Source: Haemophilus haemolyticus_L (GTDB lineage Bacteria > Pseudomonadota > Gammaproteobacteria > Enterobacterales > Pasteurellaceae). From it: a DNA stretch of 35,242 bases. A program made the position numbers and the translations under genes. Positions 7,686-16,234 of the stretch are shown here, one piece after another. Under the pieces are notes generated by a model. That model ran no database searches. It saw nothing but the letters and a program-made list of their open reading frames with translations, and was not told the origin of the DNA. The first letter of the stretch is position 1. Each line of letters opens with the position of its first letter. Where the stretch lies: positions 1-35,242 of the forward strand of contig NZ_QQGY01000013.1 of the NCBI RefSeq assembly GCF_003490595.1, written 5' to 3'.

Positions 7686-8021
7686 TTATTCGCCGGAATA
7701 ATCTTCACCGCCAGAAGCAGCTTCACTCACATCACCAGATAAGGTGTAAACACGTTTTTTAGTGTTAATACGAGTACGATATTTATTCCAAGTTTTTTCA
7801 AAGAAAGTCTCTGCTGCGCGCTCACCACGGCAAAAAGCAACAAAATCTTTTTCTTCTTTAGTCGCTGGCTCACGTTCCCCTAGGTCTAGTGCTTTGAACG
7901 CTTGGCCATATTGCTCAAGCACCTGTGATTCTTTGATCGTGTAATCACCGTGACGGGAAAAACCACGTGGGTAGTTTTTGTCGTCAAAGAAACGACGCGT
8001 TACGCTAAAACTTGCAGCCAT
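7686..8021 (-). CDS. maoP: MaoP (YifE, UPF0438), macrodomain Ori protein
   Basis: A 111-aa protein closely matching E. coli YifE/MaoP. It has the hallmark FFDDKNYPRGFSRHGDYTIKE near residues 11-31, LGEREPATKEEKDFV in the middle and KKRVYTLSG near the end. In E. coli MaoP acts with the maoS site to organise the Ori macrodomain of the chromosome. It is a single gene with a GAGAG ribosome site and its own terminator. I did not identify a maoS-like site. The identity of the family is clear. The chromosomal role is carried over from E. coli. Confidence 0.92.
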   Translation of the reverse strand: MAASFSVTRRFFDDKNYPRGFSRHGDYTIKESQVLEQYGQAFKALDLGEREPATKEEKDFVAFCRGERAAETFFEKTWNKYRTRINTKKRVYTLSGDVSEAASGGEDYSGE

Positions 8022-8082
8022 AATATTCTCTCTTCTTTCATTAATATTTACAAAATAGGGCAGGCATTAAACCAATTTTTCG

Positions 8083-8700
8083 TTATTTTTGCAATAAACC
8101 TTTTACGGTTTGCACATAATCTTTCACGAAATCATCGTAATTTAACCCTTCAGGGTTTACACGGAATTTACCATTGACATAAAAATCAGGTACGCCACGT
8201 ACTTTAAATTGTTCTGCGGCATTCACTTGTTTATTGACCAAACCATTTACTGCAAAACTATTAATGCCACCATCAAATTGCTCGGCAGTTACACCATTCG
8301 ATAAGAAAATAGCTCGAATATCATCCATTGATTTCAAGGTATCCTTTTGAGCCGCTTCAAATAACGGTGCCTTTACTTTACTTTCTGCACCTAATGCCAT
8401 TGCTAACGCCCAAGCACGCGTTAAGTTTTCAGATTGGCGACCTAAGAAATTCACATGATATTGTTTAAATTTCACGTCTTTTGGTAAAGCATCTGCGACT
8501 TGTTGTGGAATTTTGTATTCCATTTCAAAGGCGTAACAATGTGGGCAGTAGAATGAGAAAAACTCAATCACTTCTTTTTGTTGTGAAGCCTGTTGGCTCA
8601 CTTGAACATATTGTTTGCCTTCTTGTAAATCTTCTGCAAAACTGTTTACAGACATAAGCGTGCTGATACCTAAACCTAACGCAAATAATACTTTTTTCAT
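8083..8700 (-). CDS. dsbA: DsbA, periplasmic disulfide oxidoreductase
   Basis: A 205-aa thioredoxin-fold enzyme that oxidises cysteine pairs of exported proteins. It has a signal peptide of about 22 residues ending SFA. The active site is CPHC (Cys52 and Cys55) and the cis-proline loop is RGVPDFYVNG. Length and motifs are typical of DsbA (called Por in H. influenzae). It follows yihD by 11 bp with an AGAGGAAAG ribosome site, so the two are likely one transcript. In E. coli srkA (rdoA) lies between yihD and dsbA; here it is missing. Confidence 0.96.
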   Translation of the reverse strand: MKKVLFALGLGISTLMSVNSFAEDLQEGKQYVQVSQQASQQKEVIEFFSFYCPHCYAFEMEYKIPQQVADALPKDVKFKQYHVNFLGRQSENLTRAWALAMALGAESKVKAPLFEAAQKDTLKSMDDIRAIFLSNGVTAEQFDGGINSFAVNGLVNKQVNAAEQFKVRGVPDFYVNGKFRVNPEGLNYDDFVKDYVQTVKGLLQK

Positions 8701-8711
8701 TTGCTTTCCTC

Positions 8712-8978
8712 TTATTTAATGATACCGCGAGCACGGAGCAATGCGGTTTTAAAATCTTCTTCGTAATCTTTTTTGAGACCAGGAATTGGCTCATGTTTAT
8801 CGGTACCATCCATTTTTAACTGATAAATAATCACTTCATCAGTTAATTCATTTAATGGCTTTTGGAAACCTGATTCATTGGCAATTTTTTGCAAAATTTC
8901 CATTAAGCTCAAATCCGGGTCTTTAGACCAATAAGGCTGTAAAAGTTCCAAAACTTCATTTAAACGCTTACATTTCAT
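8712..8978 (-). CDS. yihD: YihD family protein (DUF1040), function unknown
   Basis: An 88-aa soluble acidic protein of the YihD family. KRLNEVLELLQPYWSKDPDLSLMEILQKIANESGF at the start and the DEVIIYQLKMD segment are typical. No activity is established for the family. An AAGGA ribosome site precedes the ATG. It is the first gene of yihD-dsbA and is divergent from mobA across 64 bp, so the two share a promoter region. The yihD-mobA neighbourhood is also seen in E. coli. Confidence 0.9.
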   Translation of the reverse strand: MKCKRLNEVLELLQPYWSKDPDLSLMEILQKIANESGFQKPLNELTDEVIIYQLKMDGTDKHEPIPGLKKDYEEDFKTALLRARGIIK

Positions 8979-9042
8979 TGCTATTTCCTTTTTAATAGTA
9001 AAAAATAGGCAAATGATACTTGAAATAACGATAGATTAAAAT

Positions 9043-9621
9043 ATGACAATTACAATAAGCGCGGTAATTTTGGCTGGTGGCAAAGCACGCAGAATGGGTG
9101 GGCAAGATAAGGGATTACAGATTTTAGGTAAACAATCTTTAATTCAACATGTTATTCATCGCTTGCAACCACAAATTCATCAGATTTCAATTAACGCTAA
9201 CCGAAGTCAAACAGAATATGCAAAATTTGGCTTTCCCGTTTTTTCAGATGAACTGCCCGATTTTCAAGGGCCATTAAGTGGCATGCTAACAGCCCTAGAA
9301 AAGACAAAAAGTGACTTTATCCTTTTTGCGCCTTGCGATACGCCTTTTTTCCCTACGAATCTTTTAGATAAACTCCAAAGTGCGGTTGAAAATCACCGCA
9401 CTTTAATTGCTTATGCTTGCGATGAGGAACGTGAACATCCCGTTTTTTGTTTGATGTCCGTTCAGCTAAAGAAAAAATTGCGACACTATCTAGCATCGGG
9501 TGAACGACGCCTTTTACAGTTTATGAAAGAAAATGGCGGGATTTCAGTAAAGTTTACACAAGAAGAAGGCAACTTCGAGAATTTTAATACGATGGATGAT
9601 TTAAAGAAAACAGTCATCTAA
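9043..9621 (+). CDS. mobA: MobA, molybdenum cofactor guanylyltransferase
   Basis: A 192-aa nucleotidyltransferase that transfers GMP from GTP to Mo-molybdopterin, giving the MGD cofactor used by DMSO, formate and nitrate enzymes. The N-terminal signature VILAGGKARRMGGQDKGL (residues 8-25) binds GTP. PLSGMLTAL and FAPCDTPFFP (metal-binding Asp) follow. Length matches E. coli MobA (194 aa). No clear Shine-Dalgarno precedes the ATG. An odd feature is a head-to-head pair of uptake signals inside the coding sequence (9378-9403), whose transcript could fold into a hairpin. Confidence 0.95.
   Translation: MTITISAVILAGGKARRMGGQDKGLQILGKQSLIQHVIHRLQPQIHQISINANRSQTEYAKFGFPVFSDELPDFQGPLSGMLTALEKTKSDFILFAPCDTPFFPTNLLDKLQSAVENHRTLIAYACDEEREHPVFCLMSVQLKKKLRHYLASGERRLLQFMKENGGISVKFTQEEGNFENFNTMDDLKKTVI
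9378..9386 (+). repeat. DNA uptake signal core, left arm of an inverted pair in mobA
   Basis: Exact AAGTGCGGT, 8 bp from an inverted copy. It encodes the residues around QSAV of MobA. Confidence 0.92.
9395..9403 (-). repeat. DNA uptake signal core, right arm of an inverted pair in mobA
   Basis: Exact ACCGCACTT. It forms a 9-bp stem with the copy at 9378-9386. Such pairs usually sit between genes as terminators; this one is intragenic and lacks a T run. Confidence 0.92.
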
Positions 9622-9650
9622 CCGAACACTAACAAAAGTGCGGTTTATTT
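9621..9650 (+). terminator. Degenerate uptake-signal hairpin terminating mobA
   Basis: ACCG plus CACT (9621-9630, with a 2-nt bulge) can pair with AGTG plus CGGT (9637-9644), followed by TTATTTTTATT on the plus strand. The left arm is a damaged copy and the right arm an exact uptake signal. It lies directly at the mobA stop. Confidence 0.55.
9636..9644 (+). repeat. DNA uptake signal sequence core
   Basis: Exact AAGTGCGGT in the short mobA-dam gap. Confidence 0.9.
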
Positions 9651-9653
9651 TTA

Positions 9654-10514
9654 TTATTTACGAGCACCAAATATCGCAATCAATTCTTTCACTTTTACGC
9701 GTTTTTCTGAATTCTGACTAATAGAACGTTGAACTCTTATGCGTTTAAATTTTGCACCGTTATAAATTTCACGCGTAAATTTAGTATCGTGATTCGAGAT
9801 CAATATCGGAATTTGTTTTTCTTTTTGTATAGATTTCGCTAAATCTGCCAAAGCACGTTGCTGTATCAAACCAAACTCATTGCCCGCATAACCAGTAAAA
9901 TTAGTATCTTGTTGTAGCGGAGCATAAGGTGGATCGCAATAAATCACCGAATCTTTATCTGCCAGTTCAAAAGTTTTTTGAAAATCACAGCATAAAAACA
10001 CCGCACTTTGCGCTTTATGCGCAAAATAACGTAATTCATCTTCTGGAAAATAATGAGTTTTATAAGCCCCAAAAGGCACATTAAATTCATTCTTGCTGTT
10101 ATAACGGCATAATCCGTTAAACCCAAAACGGTTCAAATATAAAAAAATAATCGAACGTTCGAAAGGATTCGTAGAAGCATTAAATTGACGACGTTTGGTA
10201 TAGTAATAATCGGGTGTATTGGCATCATCAGCGAAGAAAATCGGCTTACAAGCTTCAATATAACCCTCTACATTTTCTTTAACAATATTGAATAGATTGA
10301 TTAAATCTGGGTTGATATCTGCCAAAATATAGCGTTCAAAATTAGAATTAAGAAATACTGCTCCAGCGCCCACAAATGGCTCAATTAAGCAGTTTTTTTT
10401 GTTTGGAAAGGCTTTATTTATATCGTCCGTTAAGCGAAATTTCCCCCCCGCCCACTTTAAAAATGGACGGTGTTTTAACTTAGGTTTTAAAGATTGCTTT
10501 TTCGGACGTAACAT
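9654..10514 (-). CDS. dam: Dam, DNA adenine methyltransferase (GATC)
   Basis: A 286-aa D12-class N6-adenine methyltransferase that methylates GATC and so directs mismatch repair and replication timing. The SAM motif FLKWAGGK is at residues 18-25 and the catalytic DPPY at 194-197. FNGLCRYN, typical of Dam, lies near 132-139. Length fits the family. The start follows the aroB stop by one base (TAAGATG), so it is coupled to aroB. E. coli has damX between these genes; it is absent here. The first 41 codons contain a run of seven G (in WAGG) and a run of eight A (in NKKN). Either could slip and switch the gene off. Confidence 0.95.
   Translation of the reverse strand: MLRPKKQSLKPKLKHRPFLKWAGGKFRLTDDINKAFPNKKNCLIEPFVGAGAVFLNSNFERYILADINPDLINLFNIVKENVEGYIEACKPIFFADDANTPDYYYTKRRQFNASTNPFERSIIFLYLNRFGFNGLCRYNSKNEFNVPFGAYKTHYFPEDELRYFAHKAQSAVFLCCDFQKTFELADKDSVIYCDPPYAPLQQDTNFTGYAGNEFGLIQQRALADLAKSIQKEKQIPILISNHDTKFTREIYNGAKFKRIRVQRSISQNSEKRVKVKELIAIFGARK
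10000..10008 (-). repeat. DNA uptake signal sequence core
   Basis: Exact ACCGCACTT inside dam. Confidence 0.9.
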
Positions 10515-10515
10515 C

Positions 10516-11604
10516 TTAATCCGTTTGAGTACAACGACGAATTGCGTTTAACACGAGGGTATGATCGGTATCATTCGCCACATAAGCTTGACCTAGAGAT
10601 TTGAGTAGCACCAGACGCAATTTACCCGCTAGAACTTTTTTATCACGCATCATATGCGGTAAATAGTCTTCCGGCTGCATCGTATCCGGTGATACGGTGG
10701 GCAAATTGGCACGAGCAAGTAATTTTTCAAGGCGAGACACATCTGCAATAGAAATATCTCCAAGTTCTTCCGAAAGCCCCGCTGCCATCATCATTCCCGT
10801 TGAAACAGCTTCTCCATGAAGCCAGTTTCCATAACCTAAGTGAGTTTCAATGGCATGACCAAAAGTGTGCCCAAGATTGAGCAATGCACGGTCGCCCTTT
10901 TCTGTTTCATCTCTCGCGACCACATCCGCTTTAATTTGACAACAACGAGAAATACAATGTTGAAGCGCCTCAGGATGCAAAGCGACAAGTTCATCAATAT
11001 GTTGTTCTAGCCATTCAAAAAATTCGTAATCTAAAATGGCACCGTATTTGATAACTTCAGCAAGACCTGCGTTTACTTCACGTTTAGGAAGCGTATTAAG
11101 CGTGAGCGTATCAATAATAACCATTGATGGCTGATAGAATGCGCCAATCATATTTTTGCCTAATTCATGATTAACCGCCGTTTTACCACCCACTGAAGAA
11201 TCCACTTGTGAAAGCAATGTGGTTGGAATTTGAATTAAACGGACGCCACGCTGATAACTTGCCGCAGCAAAGCCGGCAACATCGCCAATTACACCGCCAC
11301 CTAATGCAATAATCGTGGTATCTCGTCCATGATTACCTTGCAAAAGTGCGGTGAAAATTAAGTTTAAAGATTCAAGCGTTTTGTATTTTTCGCCATCTGG
11401 CAATAAAACATGATCGACCACGCAACCACGTTTTTCCAACGCATAGATGACTGTATCAAGATAAAACTGTGCAACCGTGGGATTCGTTACAATCATCACG
11501 CGATCCCCACGTTTAATCGGGTAACTACGTTCATCTTGTAACAATCCGCTACCAATTAAAATAGGATAGCGACGCTCTTGCAATTCCACGTTGACGCACA
11601 GCAT
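10516..11604 (-). CDS. aroB: AroB, 3-dehydroquinate synthase
   Basis: A 362-aa NAD- and metal-dependent enzyme that converts DAHP to 3-dehydroquinate, the second shikimate step. The NAD-binding ALGGGVIGDVAGFAAASYQRG and substrate/metal segments KTAVNHELGKNMIGAFYQP, AEVIKYG and LNLGHTFGHAIE are all intact. Length equals E. coli AroB (362 aa). AAGGA precedes the ATG by 6 nt. It lies 19 bp after aroK and 1 bp before dam, giving the common aroK-aroB-dam operon. Confidence 0.97.
   Translation of the reverse strand: MLCVNVELQERRYPILIGSGLLQDERSYPIKRGDRVMIVTNPTVAQFYLDTVIYALEKRGCVVDHVLLPDGEKYKTLESLNLIFTALLQGNHGRDTTIIALGGGVIGDVAGFAAASYQRGVRLIQIPTTLLSQVDSSVGGKTAVNHELGKNMIGAFYQPSMVIIDTLTLNTLPKREVNAGLAEVIKYGAILDYEFFEWLEQHIDELVALHPEALQHCISRCCQIKADVVARDETEKGDRALLNLGHTFGHAIETHLGYGNWLHGEAVSTGMMMAAGLSEELGDISIADVSRLEKLLARANLPTVSPDTMQPEDYLPHMMRDKKVLAGKLRLVLLKSLGQAYVANDTDHTLVLNAIRRCTQTD
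11344..11352 (+). repeat. DNA uptake signal sequence core
   Basis: Exact AAGTGCGGT inside aroB. Confidence 0.9.
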
Positions 11605-11623
11605 AATTTATCCTTAGGTGTGT

Positions 11624-12166
11624 TTAAAGTGCACCATTCAATCCATTCATATTATCAATTAAATCAACAATTTGATTTACCATCACTTTGGCATTTTGCT
11701 CATCGGTTGGCAACGTGATGTCCGCAATTTCCTCATAAAGAGGATTGCGAATTTTTGCTAAATCTTCCAATACTTGACGAGGATTCTCTGCATCTTGGAG
11801 CAATGGACGTTTTTTATCACGTTGAGTACGTTGGAATTGTTTTTCCACCGTTGTTTCTAAATAAATCACGATACCGCGTGCAGATAAATAATTACGACTC
11901 TCTTTAGAAAGCACTGCGCCACCACCAGTTGAAAGTACAATGCCTTGCATTTGAGTAAGCTCATTAATAATGCGTTCTTCACGCTTACGGAAGCCTTCTT
12001 CACCTTCCAAATCAAAAATCCAGCTAATGTCCGCGCCAGTACGCTCTTCAATCACGGCATCGGAATCAATAAAATCCATATTGAGCTGTTGTGCTAATTG
12101 ACGACCGATAGTGCTTTTACCTGCACCCATTGGCCCCACTAAAAAAATATTACGTTTTTCCGCCAT
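11624..12166 (-). CDS. aroK: AroK, shikimate kinase I
   Basis: A 180-aa P-loop kinase that phosphorylates shikimate at the 3-hydroxyl using ATP. The Walker A GPMGAGKST is at residues 11-19, the shikimate-binding DSD at 34-36, LSTGGGAVL holds the family GGG motif, and the lid carries RDKKRPLL. Length is normal. It is the first gene of aroK-aroB-dam. The 5' region has a candidate promoter at 12278-12307. The ribosome site is weak (GAAAAGAAC). Confidence 0.96.
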   Translation of the reverse strand: MAEKRNIFLVGPMGAGKSTIGRQLAQQLNMDFIDSDAVIEERTGADISWIFDLEGEEGFRKREERIINELTQMQGIVLSTGGGAVLSKESRNYLSARGIVIYLETTVEKQFQRTQRDKKRPLLQDAENPRQVLEDLAKIRNPLYEEIADITLPTDEQNAKVMVNQIVDLIDNMNGLNGAL

Positions 12167-12277
12167 TGTTCTTTTCTAATTAAATTAAAGGTGAAATAAA
12201 AATTTGATCTTTCTAACCAAAATAAACAGTCTAAAACAAATTTGACTACTTGAAAGATCTCCCCAAAAATGGCCTAG

Positions 12278-12307
12278 ATTATCGCAATAAACTACCCTAT
12301 TTTTCAA
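12278..12307 (-). promoter_or_regulatory. Candidate sigma-70 promoter of aroK-aroB-dam
   Basis: On the minus strand TTGAAA (12307-12302) and GATAAT (12283-12278) are separated by 18 bp, about 110 bp before aroK. The match is good but in AT-rich DNA, so it is only a candidate. The rest of the aroK-nadN gap shows no frame worth calling. Confidence 0.45.
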
Positions 12308-12405
12308 CCTTTCTAGGGAATTTATTTTCCACGAGAAAGCATTAAGGTGTGGAATAATCAAGATTCTCAATCATCTATGGCATCTTAAAGCAGCAAACTT
12401 ATAAC

Positions 12406-12436
12406 AAAAATAGCGCGTTAAGTACGCGCTATTTTT
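12406..12436 (-). terminator. Strong terminator of the nadN unit
   Basis: A perfect 13-bp stem (12406-12418 with 12424-12436) with a 5-nt loop ends in five T on both strands. It sits 16 bp past the nadN stop. Confidence 0.92.
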
Positions 12437-12452
12437 AGTCTATTTTTTAATT

Positions 12453-14264
12453 TTATTTTTTAGGTAACGCATCAGTTGAAGCATTAAATTTCACATTTGA
12501 TGAAGTGTAAGCCTCAAAGTGCGGGTGTTTTTTCATAAATTTTATGAAACTTTCTGCATCAGGTAAGTAGGTATCAACGCCCTCATATTTTGGATCGTTA
12601 GATAATTTACCAAAGGTTTTGTAACCGTCTTTACCGCTAGCTACATAGGCATTGGTACCAACGAGATAACGTTTATTCTCATCAATCGGTTCCCATTGTT
12701 GGGTTTGTTTATTCAATACTTCCACGCTGACTAAACGTTTACCTTCTGCATTTGGTGTTTCATTTGCTTCGTAACGAATACCTGCACCGTAAGGAAATGC
12801 GCCTGTAGAGCCATCAACCAAAGCAAATTGCATTGCATCTTCAAGCACTTGTTTCACTAACGAACCTTCCATTTTATAGGTATATAAGGTATTCCCGAAA
12901 GGCAAGAAAGTATAAGCATCATTAAAGGTCACGTTGCCCGGTAAAATATCTGCGCGTACACCGCCCGCATTTTGAATAGTTAAATCCACTGTTTTGAGTT
13001 CGTTATACATTGTTTCTGCAATAAAACGTGTTGCAATAGAACCCTCTGGATTTGAACCTGCTTTATTTGGGATACGATTTGCTGAACCACCTGGCATTGC
13101 AGAACCAGTGATGACGCCCACAATTTCTTGTGCTAAACGATCTTTTTCACTTTTATATTTAGCAATAATCTTATCGGTTTTTGCATCGTGATCATCAAGT
13201 GAAATACTTTTCATTGATTTTAAAGTATCAAGTGCTTTTTTACGTTCATCGCCAGCTAATTCAGCCCATTTACCTTCCGAATTTTTCACTTGGAGTTTAT
13301 GAGAACTCATTAACACGTGAGGAATTTTACGAGTAATAGACGCAATACCTTCAGGACTGAATTTAACACCTAAATCACCCACCACGGCAGAATAAGCCCA
13401 GCCTTCCATTACAAATACTGGTTCGCCATTCGGGTTTTTAAATTCAAGCGGATATTCATAGATTACTGGCAATTTTAAACCACGTAATTCATTATTTCCG
13501 TATAAATAATGTGAATCGCCAGTAACAATAACGTCAATATCATTTACTTTTTGAGCAATTTCGATATTTTTTTCACTTCCAGCGTGTGAAAGTAAAATGA
13601 TTTTATTAATGCCTTGTTGTTTTAAAGCATTTGCCATAATTTGTGCGGTAGCAATTTCATCATAGAACTTCACATCTTTACCTGGTGAAGAGGAATTAAC
13701 CGTTTTATTCACGGTATCTAAACCGATAATAGCAATTTTTTCTCCATCCACAGTGAAAATATCGTAAGGTTTCCATTTGTTATATAAAATTGAATTTTTA
13801 TCAGGAATAACATTGGCTGAAAGTACTGGAATTTTTAATGGCTCGAGTAGTTTTAATAAACCTTCATTACCTGCGTCAAACTCATGGTTACCCAAAGTAA
13901 AATAATGGAAATTACCAGCATTCATGACAGCTGCGTCAGCAGAACCGCCAAAAAGAGTGAAATACAGCGTACCGGTAATCGCATCACCAGCATGTAGCAC
14001 TAATGGATTTTTATACTTTTTACGTAACTCATAAAGTTTTCCATTCACAGCAGAAAAACCGCCAATGTCAACCTTTGTTTGTTGACCATTTAAATTAATC
14101 CGTGTTTCGTGCGGTTCTAAATAAGAATGGTGATCATTAATGTGCAAAATACTTAATTCCACAGCTTTGTGAGCTTGTGGTTCCTCTTTGGCAAGAGCTG
14201 CACTAGTAAAAAGCATCGCGAATGCACTGAGTGCAAAGGCGGCTGATTTTTTGGATAAAAGCAT
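12453..14264 (-). CDS. nadN: NadN, periplasmic NAD nucleotidase / 5'-nucleotidase
   Basis: A 603-aa exported enzyme that cleaves NAD to NMN and AMP and dephosphorylates NMN, feeding nicotinamide riboside uptake. This is how V-factor-dependent Haemophilus use NAD. The signal peptide ends SAALA (cleavage near residue 25). The N-terminal metallophosphatase domain has ILHINDHHS (Asp44, His46), VLHAGDAITG, TLGNHEFD, and LLSHAG and GDSHYL further on. The C-terminal nucleotidase domain has NAGGVRADI and FLPFGNTLY. GGAG lies 5 nt before the ATG. It follows an exported protein gene by 22 bp. Length matches the H. influenzae protein. Confidence 0.95.
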   Translation of the reverse strand: MLLSKKSAAFALSAFAMLFTSAALAKEEPQAHKAVELSILHINDHHSYLEPHETRINLNGQQTKVDIGGFSAVNGKLYELRKKYKNPLVLHAGDAITGTLYFTLFGGSADAAVMNAGNFHYFTLGNHEFDAGNEGLLKLLEPLKIPVLSANVIPDKNSILYNKWKPYDIFTVDGEKIAIIGLDTVNKTVNSSSPGKDVKFYDEIATAQIMANALKQQGINKIILLSHAGSEKNIEIAQKVNDIDVIVTGDSHYLYGNNELRGLKLPVIYEYPLEFKNPNGEPVFVMEGWAYSAVVGDLGVKFSPEGIASITRKIPHVLMSSHKLQVKNSEGKWAELAGDERKKALDTLKSMKSISLDDHDAKTDKIIAKYKSEKDRLAQEIVGVITGSAMPGGSANRIPNKAGSNPEGSIATRFIAETMYNELKTVDLTIQNAGGVRADILPGNVTFNDAYTFLPFGNTLYTYKMEGSLVKQVLEDAMQFALVDGSTGAFPYGAGIRYEANETPNAEGKRLVSVEVLNKQTQQWEPIDENKRYLVGTNAYVASGKDGYKTFGKLSNDPKYEGVDTYLPDAESFIKFMKKHPHFEAYTSSNVKFNASTDALPKK

Positions 14265-14286
14265 AAAAACTCCTATTGGTAAGGGA

Positions 14287-15066
14287 TTAATTTAAACCTT
14301 CTAGCATTGCTTGAAAGGTTTTGTAACGAATTGCATCATTATTGTGCTGTAAATTTTCTCGAGGTTGATCTAAATACGAGAAATCATCAACTTCCACACC
14401 TTTAAATTGGCGATTGAACATTATATTTGCTAAAGCAAGGCGTGGCTTAATTTCAGAAGAAGGAGTAATCAAACTGACACGATTTTCAGTAATCGGAAAA
14501 ATAGTCTGGTTCGGAAAATCTTGACGCATTTGTTCAATAATTTTTTGAAATATACCTTTCGCATCCAAAGACAATAATATGATTTGCTCAGTTTTTGCGC
14601 CTCGTTCTAGTAAAGCCTGAACAAATTGCTCCGAATTATCTGTTTGACGAATATAAATTTTTGCCTGCTCATTTGCTAAAAAAGACACCAGTAAGTTTTT
14701 CTTCATTTCCTGAATTAAATTAGCATCGCCAGTACTTATCGGCTCAAAATATAAATAATCAAGAAATTTAGGAGTGAGATTTTTATCTGTTTTAAAAATG
14801 CGAGTGAGGATTTTTTCGCTTATTTGGATCTGATTATCAAGAAATTGGGGAGGTAAAGAAAAAAGAGCGGTCAGTTTTTTTTGTAAATTGGTAATTTGTT
14901 GTTTGTCTTGTTTAGCCAAAGCCATTGAAAATTGTTGCTTTAAAGTCTCAGCAGACTCAGCAGATACTGATTGTTGAGAAGACGAAGGAGGACTCGCTAT
15001 CACAGATTGTTGAATGCCAATACATGACGCTAATCCAAGTAACACAGAATGAAAACAGATTTTCAT
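14287..15066 (-). CDS. Exported protein of unknown function, upstream of nadN
   Basis: About 259 aa from the ATG at 15066, chosen because GAGG lies 6 nt upstream; an in-frame ATG at 15078 overlaps that site. The N-terminus is an export signal with two readings: a lipobox LASC (Cys15) or signal peptidase I cleavage after VIA near residue 26. A Ser/Gln-rich linker follows, then a mostly helical soluble region with no motif I recognise. A homologue is expected at this place in Rd (recalled as HI0205). It is the first gene of a two-gene unit with nadN, which hints at a periplasmic role linked to NAD use, but this is only context. It contains a run of eight A in its coding strand near 14875-14882. 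Confidence 0.8.
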   Translation of the reverse strand: MKICFHSVLLGLASCIGIQQSVIASPPSSSQQSVSAESAETLKQQFSMALAKQDKQQITNLQKKLTALFSLPPQFLDNQIQISEKILTRIFKTDKNLTPKFLDYLYFEPISTGDANLIQEMKKNLLVSFLANEQAKIYIRQTDNSEQFVQALLERGAKTEQIILLSLDAKGIFQKIIEQMRQDFPNQTIFPITENRVSLITPSSEIKPRLALANIMFNRQFKGVEVDDFSYLDQPRENLQHNNDAIRYKTFQAMLEGLN

Positions 15067-15376
15067 AATAAACCTCATTTAACTGATATTTTATCAAGCT
15101 AAAATACCGCTATACGCGTAAACTTGACTTAAAACGGCTTGAGTATTTTTAAGATTATACGTAAAACAAAATAGCTTGTGAATGATAATGTTTACCTTTT
15201 CAAGATAATATAACGTACTTATTAGAATGCTCATCCAAAACTTGCAATTTTGCTCAAAAAGTATAAAATTCGCAGGCTTTTTGTCTATATATACAGAGAA
15301 AAAAGTAAGCTATATTCTTAAATCGCTTTCGAGTTTGGGAATATTCTTTTAGTAATTAAACATTTAGAGGAAGGTT

Positions 15377-15625
15377 ATGGTAACCATTCGTTTATCTCGT
15401 GGCGGAGCTAAAAAACGCCCATTTTATCAAATCGTAGTAGCTGACAGCCGTTCACCACGTGACGGTCGTTTCATTGAGCGTGTAGGTTTCTTCAACCCAA
15501 TCGCACAAGGTAACGCAGAACGTGTTCGTATCGACCTAGACCGTGTTAACCACTGGGTTGGTCAAGGCGCATCACTTTCTGATCGTGTTGCGAGCTTGGT
15601 AAAAGAAGCTCAAAAAGCAGCATAA
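15377..15625 (+). CDS. rpsP: 30S ribosomal protein S16
   Basis: An 82-aa ribosomal protein with the standard MVTIRLSRGGAKKRPFYQIVVADSR N-terminus and E. coli length. It is the first gene of rpsP-rimM-trmD-rplS, with AGAGGAAGG 5 nt before the ATG. The 298-bp gap upstream (15079-15376) is AT-rich and divergent. It must hold promoters for both directions, but I could not pick a convincing -35/-10 pair. Confidence 0.98.
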   Translation: MVTIRLSRGGAKKRPFYQIVVADSRSPRDGRFIERVGFFNPIAQGNAERVRIDLDRVNHWVGQGASLSDRVASLVKEAQKAA

Positions 15626-15669
15626 TTTTGCTTTTTGATTTAGTTCTTAAACTAAGATAGGTGAGAAAT

Positions 15670-16197
15670 ATGGAACAACAACGTATTGAAGTTGTGGGCA
15701 AATTAGGCTCAACCTACGGTATTCGTGGGTGGTTACGTATTTATTCATCAACAGAACAAGCTGAAAGCATTTTTGAGTATCAACCTTGGTTTTTAAAAAT
15801 TAAAGGTGAATGGCAGCCAACGGAATTAGAAAACTGGCGTCATCATAATCACGAAATCATCGTTAAATTAAAAGGCGTTGATGACCGTGAAGCTGCACAA
15901 ATTTTAGCAAATGTTAAAATTGGTGTGGATTTATCTGTTTTCCCAGAACTAGAAGAAGGCGATTATTACTGGCACGATTTAATTGGTTGTTCAGTTGTAA
16001 ACTTAGAAGGTTATACAATGGGAACGGTGACAGAGATGATGGAAACGGGTTCTAATGATGTTTTAGTAGTTAAAGCCAATACGAAAGATGCTTTTGGAAA
16101 ACAAGAGCGGTTAATTCCGTTTTTGTATGAACAAGTAGTTAAAAGAGTCGATCTCACCACGAAAACTATTGAAGTGGATTGGGACGCTGGTTTCTAA
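15670..16197 (+). CDS. rimM: RimM, 16S rRNA processing / 30S maturation factor
   Basis: A 175-aa factor that binds S19 and helps mature the 30S head. The RimM N-domain begins IEVVGKLGSTYGIRGWLRIYS and the PRC-barrel part contains YYWHDLIGCSVV and NDVLVVKA. The frame can extend to a GTG at 15661. The ATG at 15670 gives the usual length and has AGGTGAG upstream. It is the second gene of the rpsP operon. Confidence 0.96.
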   Translation: MEQQRIEVVGKLGSTYGIRGWLRIYSSTEQAESIFEYQPWFLKIKGEWQPTELENWRHHNHEIIVKLKGVDDREAAQILANVKIGVDLSVFPELEEGDYYWHDLIGCSVVNLEGYTMGTVTEMMETGSNDVLVVKANTKDAFGKQERLIPFLYEQVVKRVDLTTKTIEVDWDAGF

Positions 16198-16234
16198 TCT
16201 CAAGTATGCACAAACGTAATGTAGTAGGCTTTTT

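Noticed and set aside
12185..12370. 61-codon minus-strand frame upstream of aroK
   Set aside because: No ribosome site and no family resemblance, and it covers the likely aroK promoter.
15079..15376. Promoter pair for rpsP in the divergent gap
   Set aside because: TATAAA and TATATT boxes are present, but none has a -35 at an acceptable distance, so no site is called.
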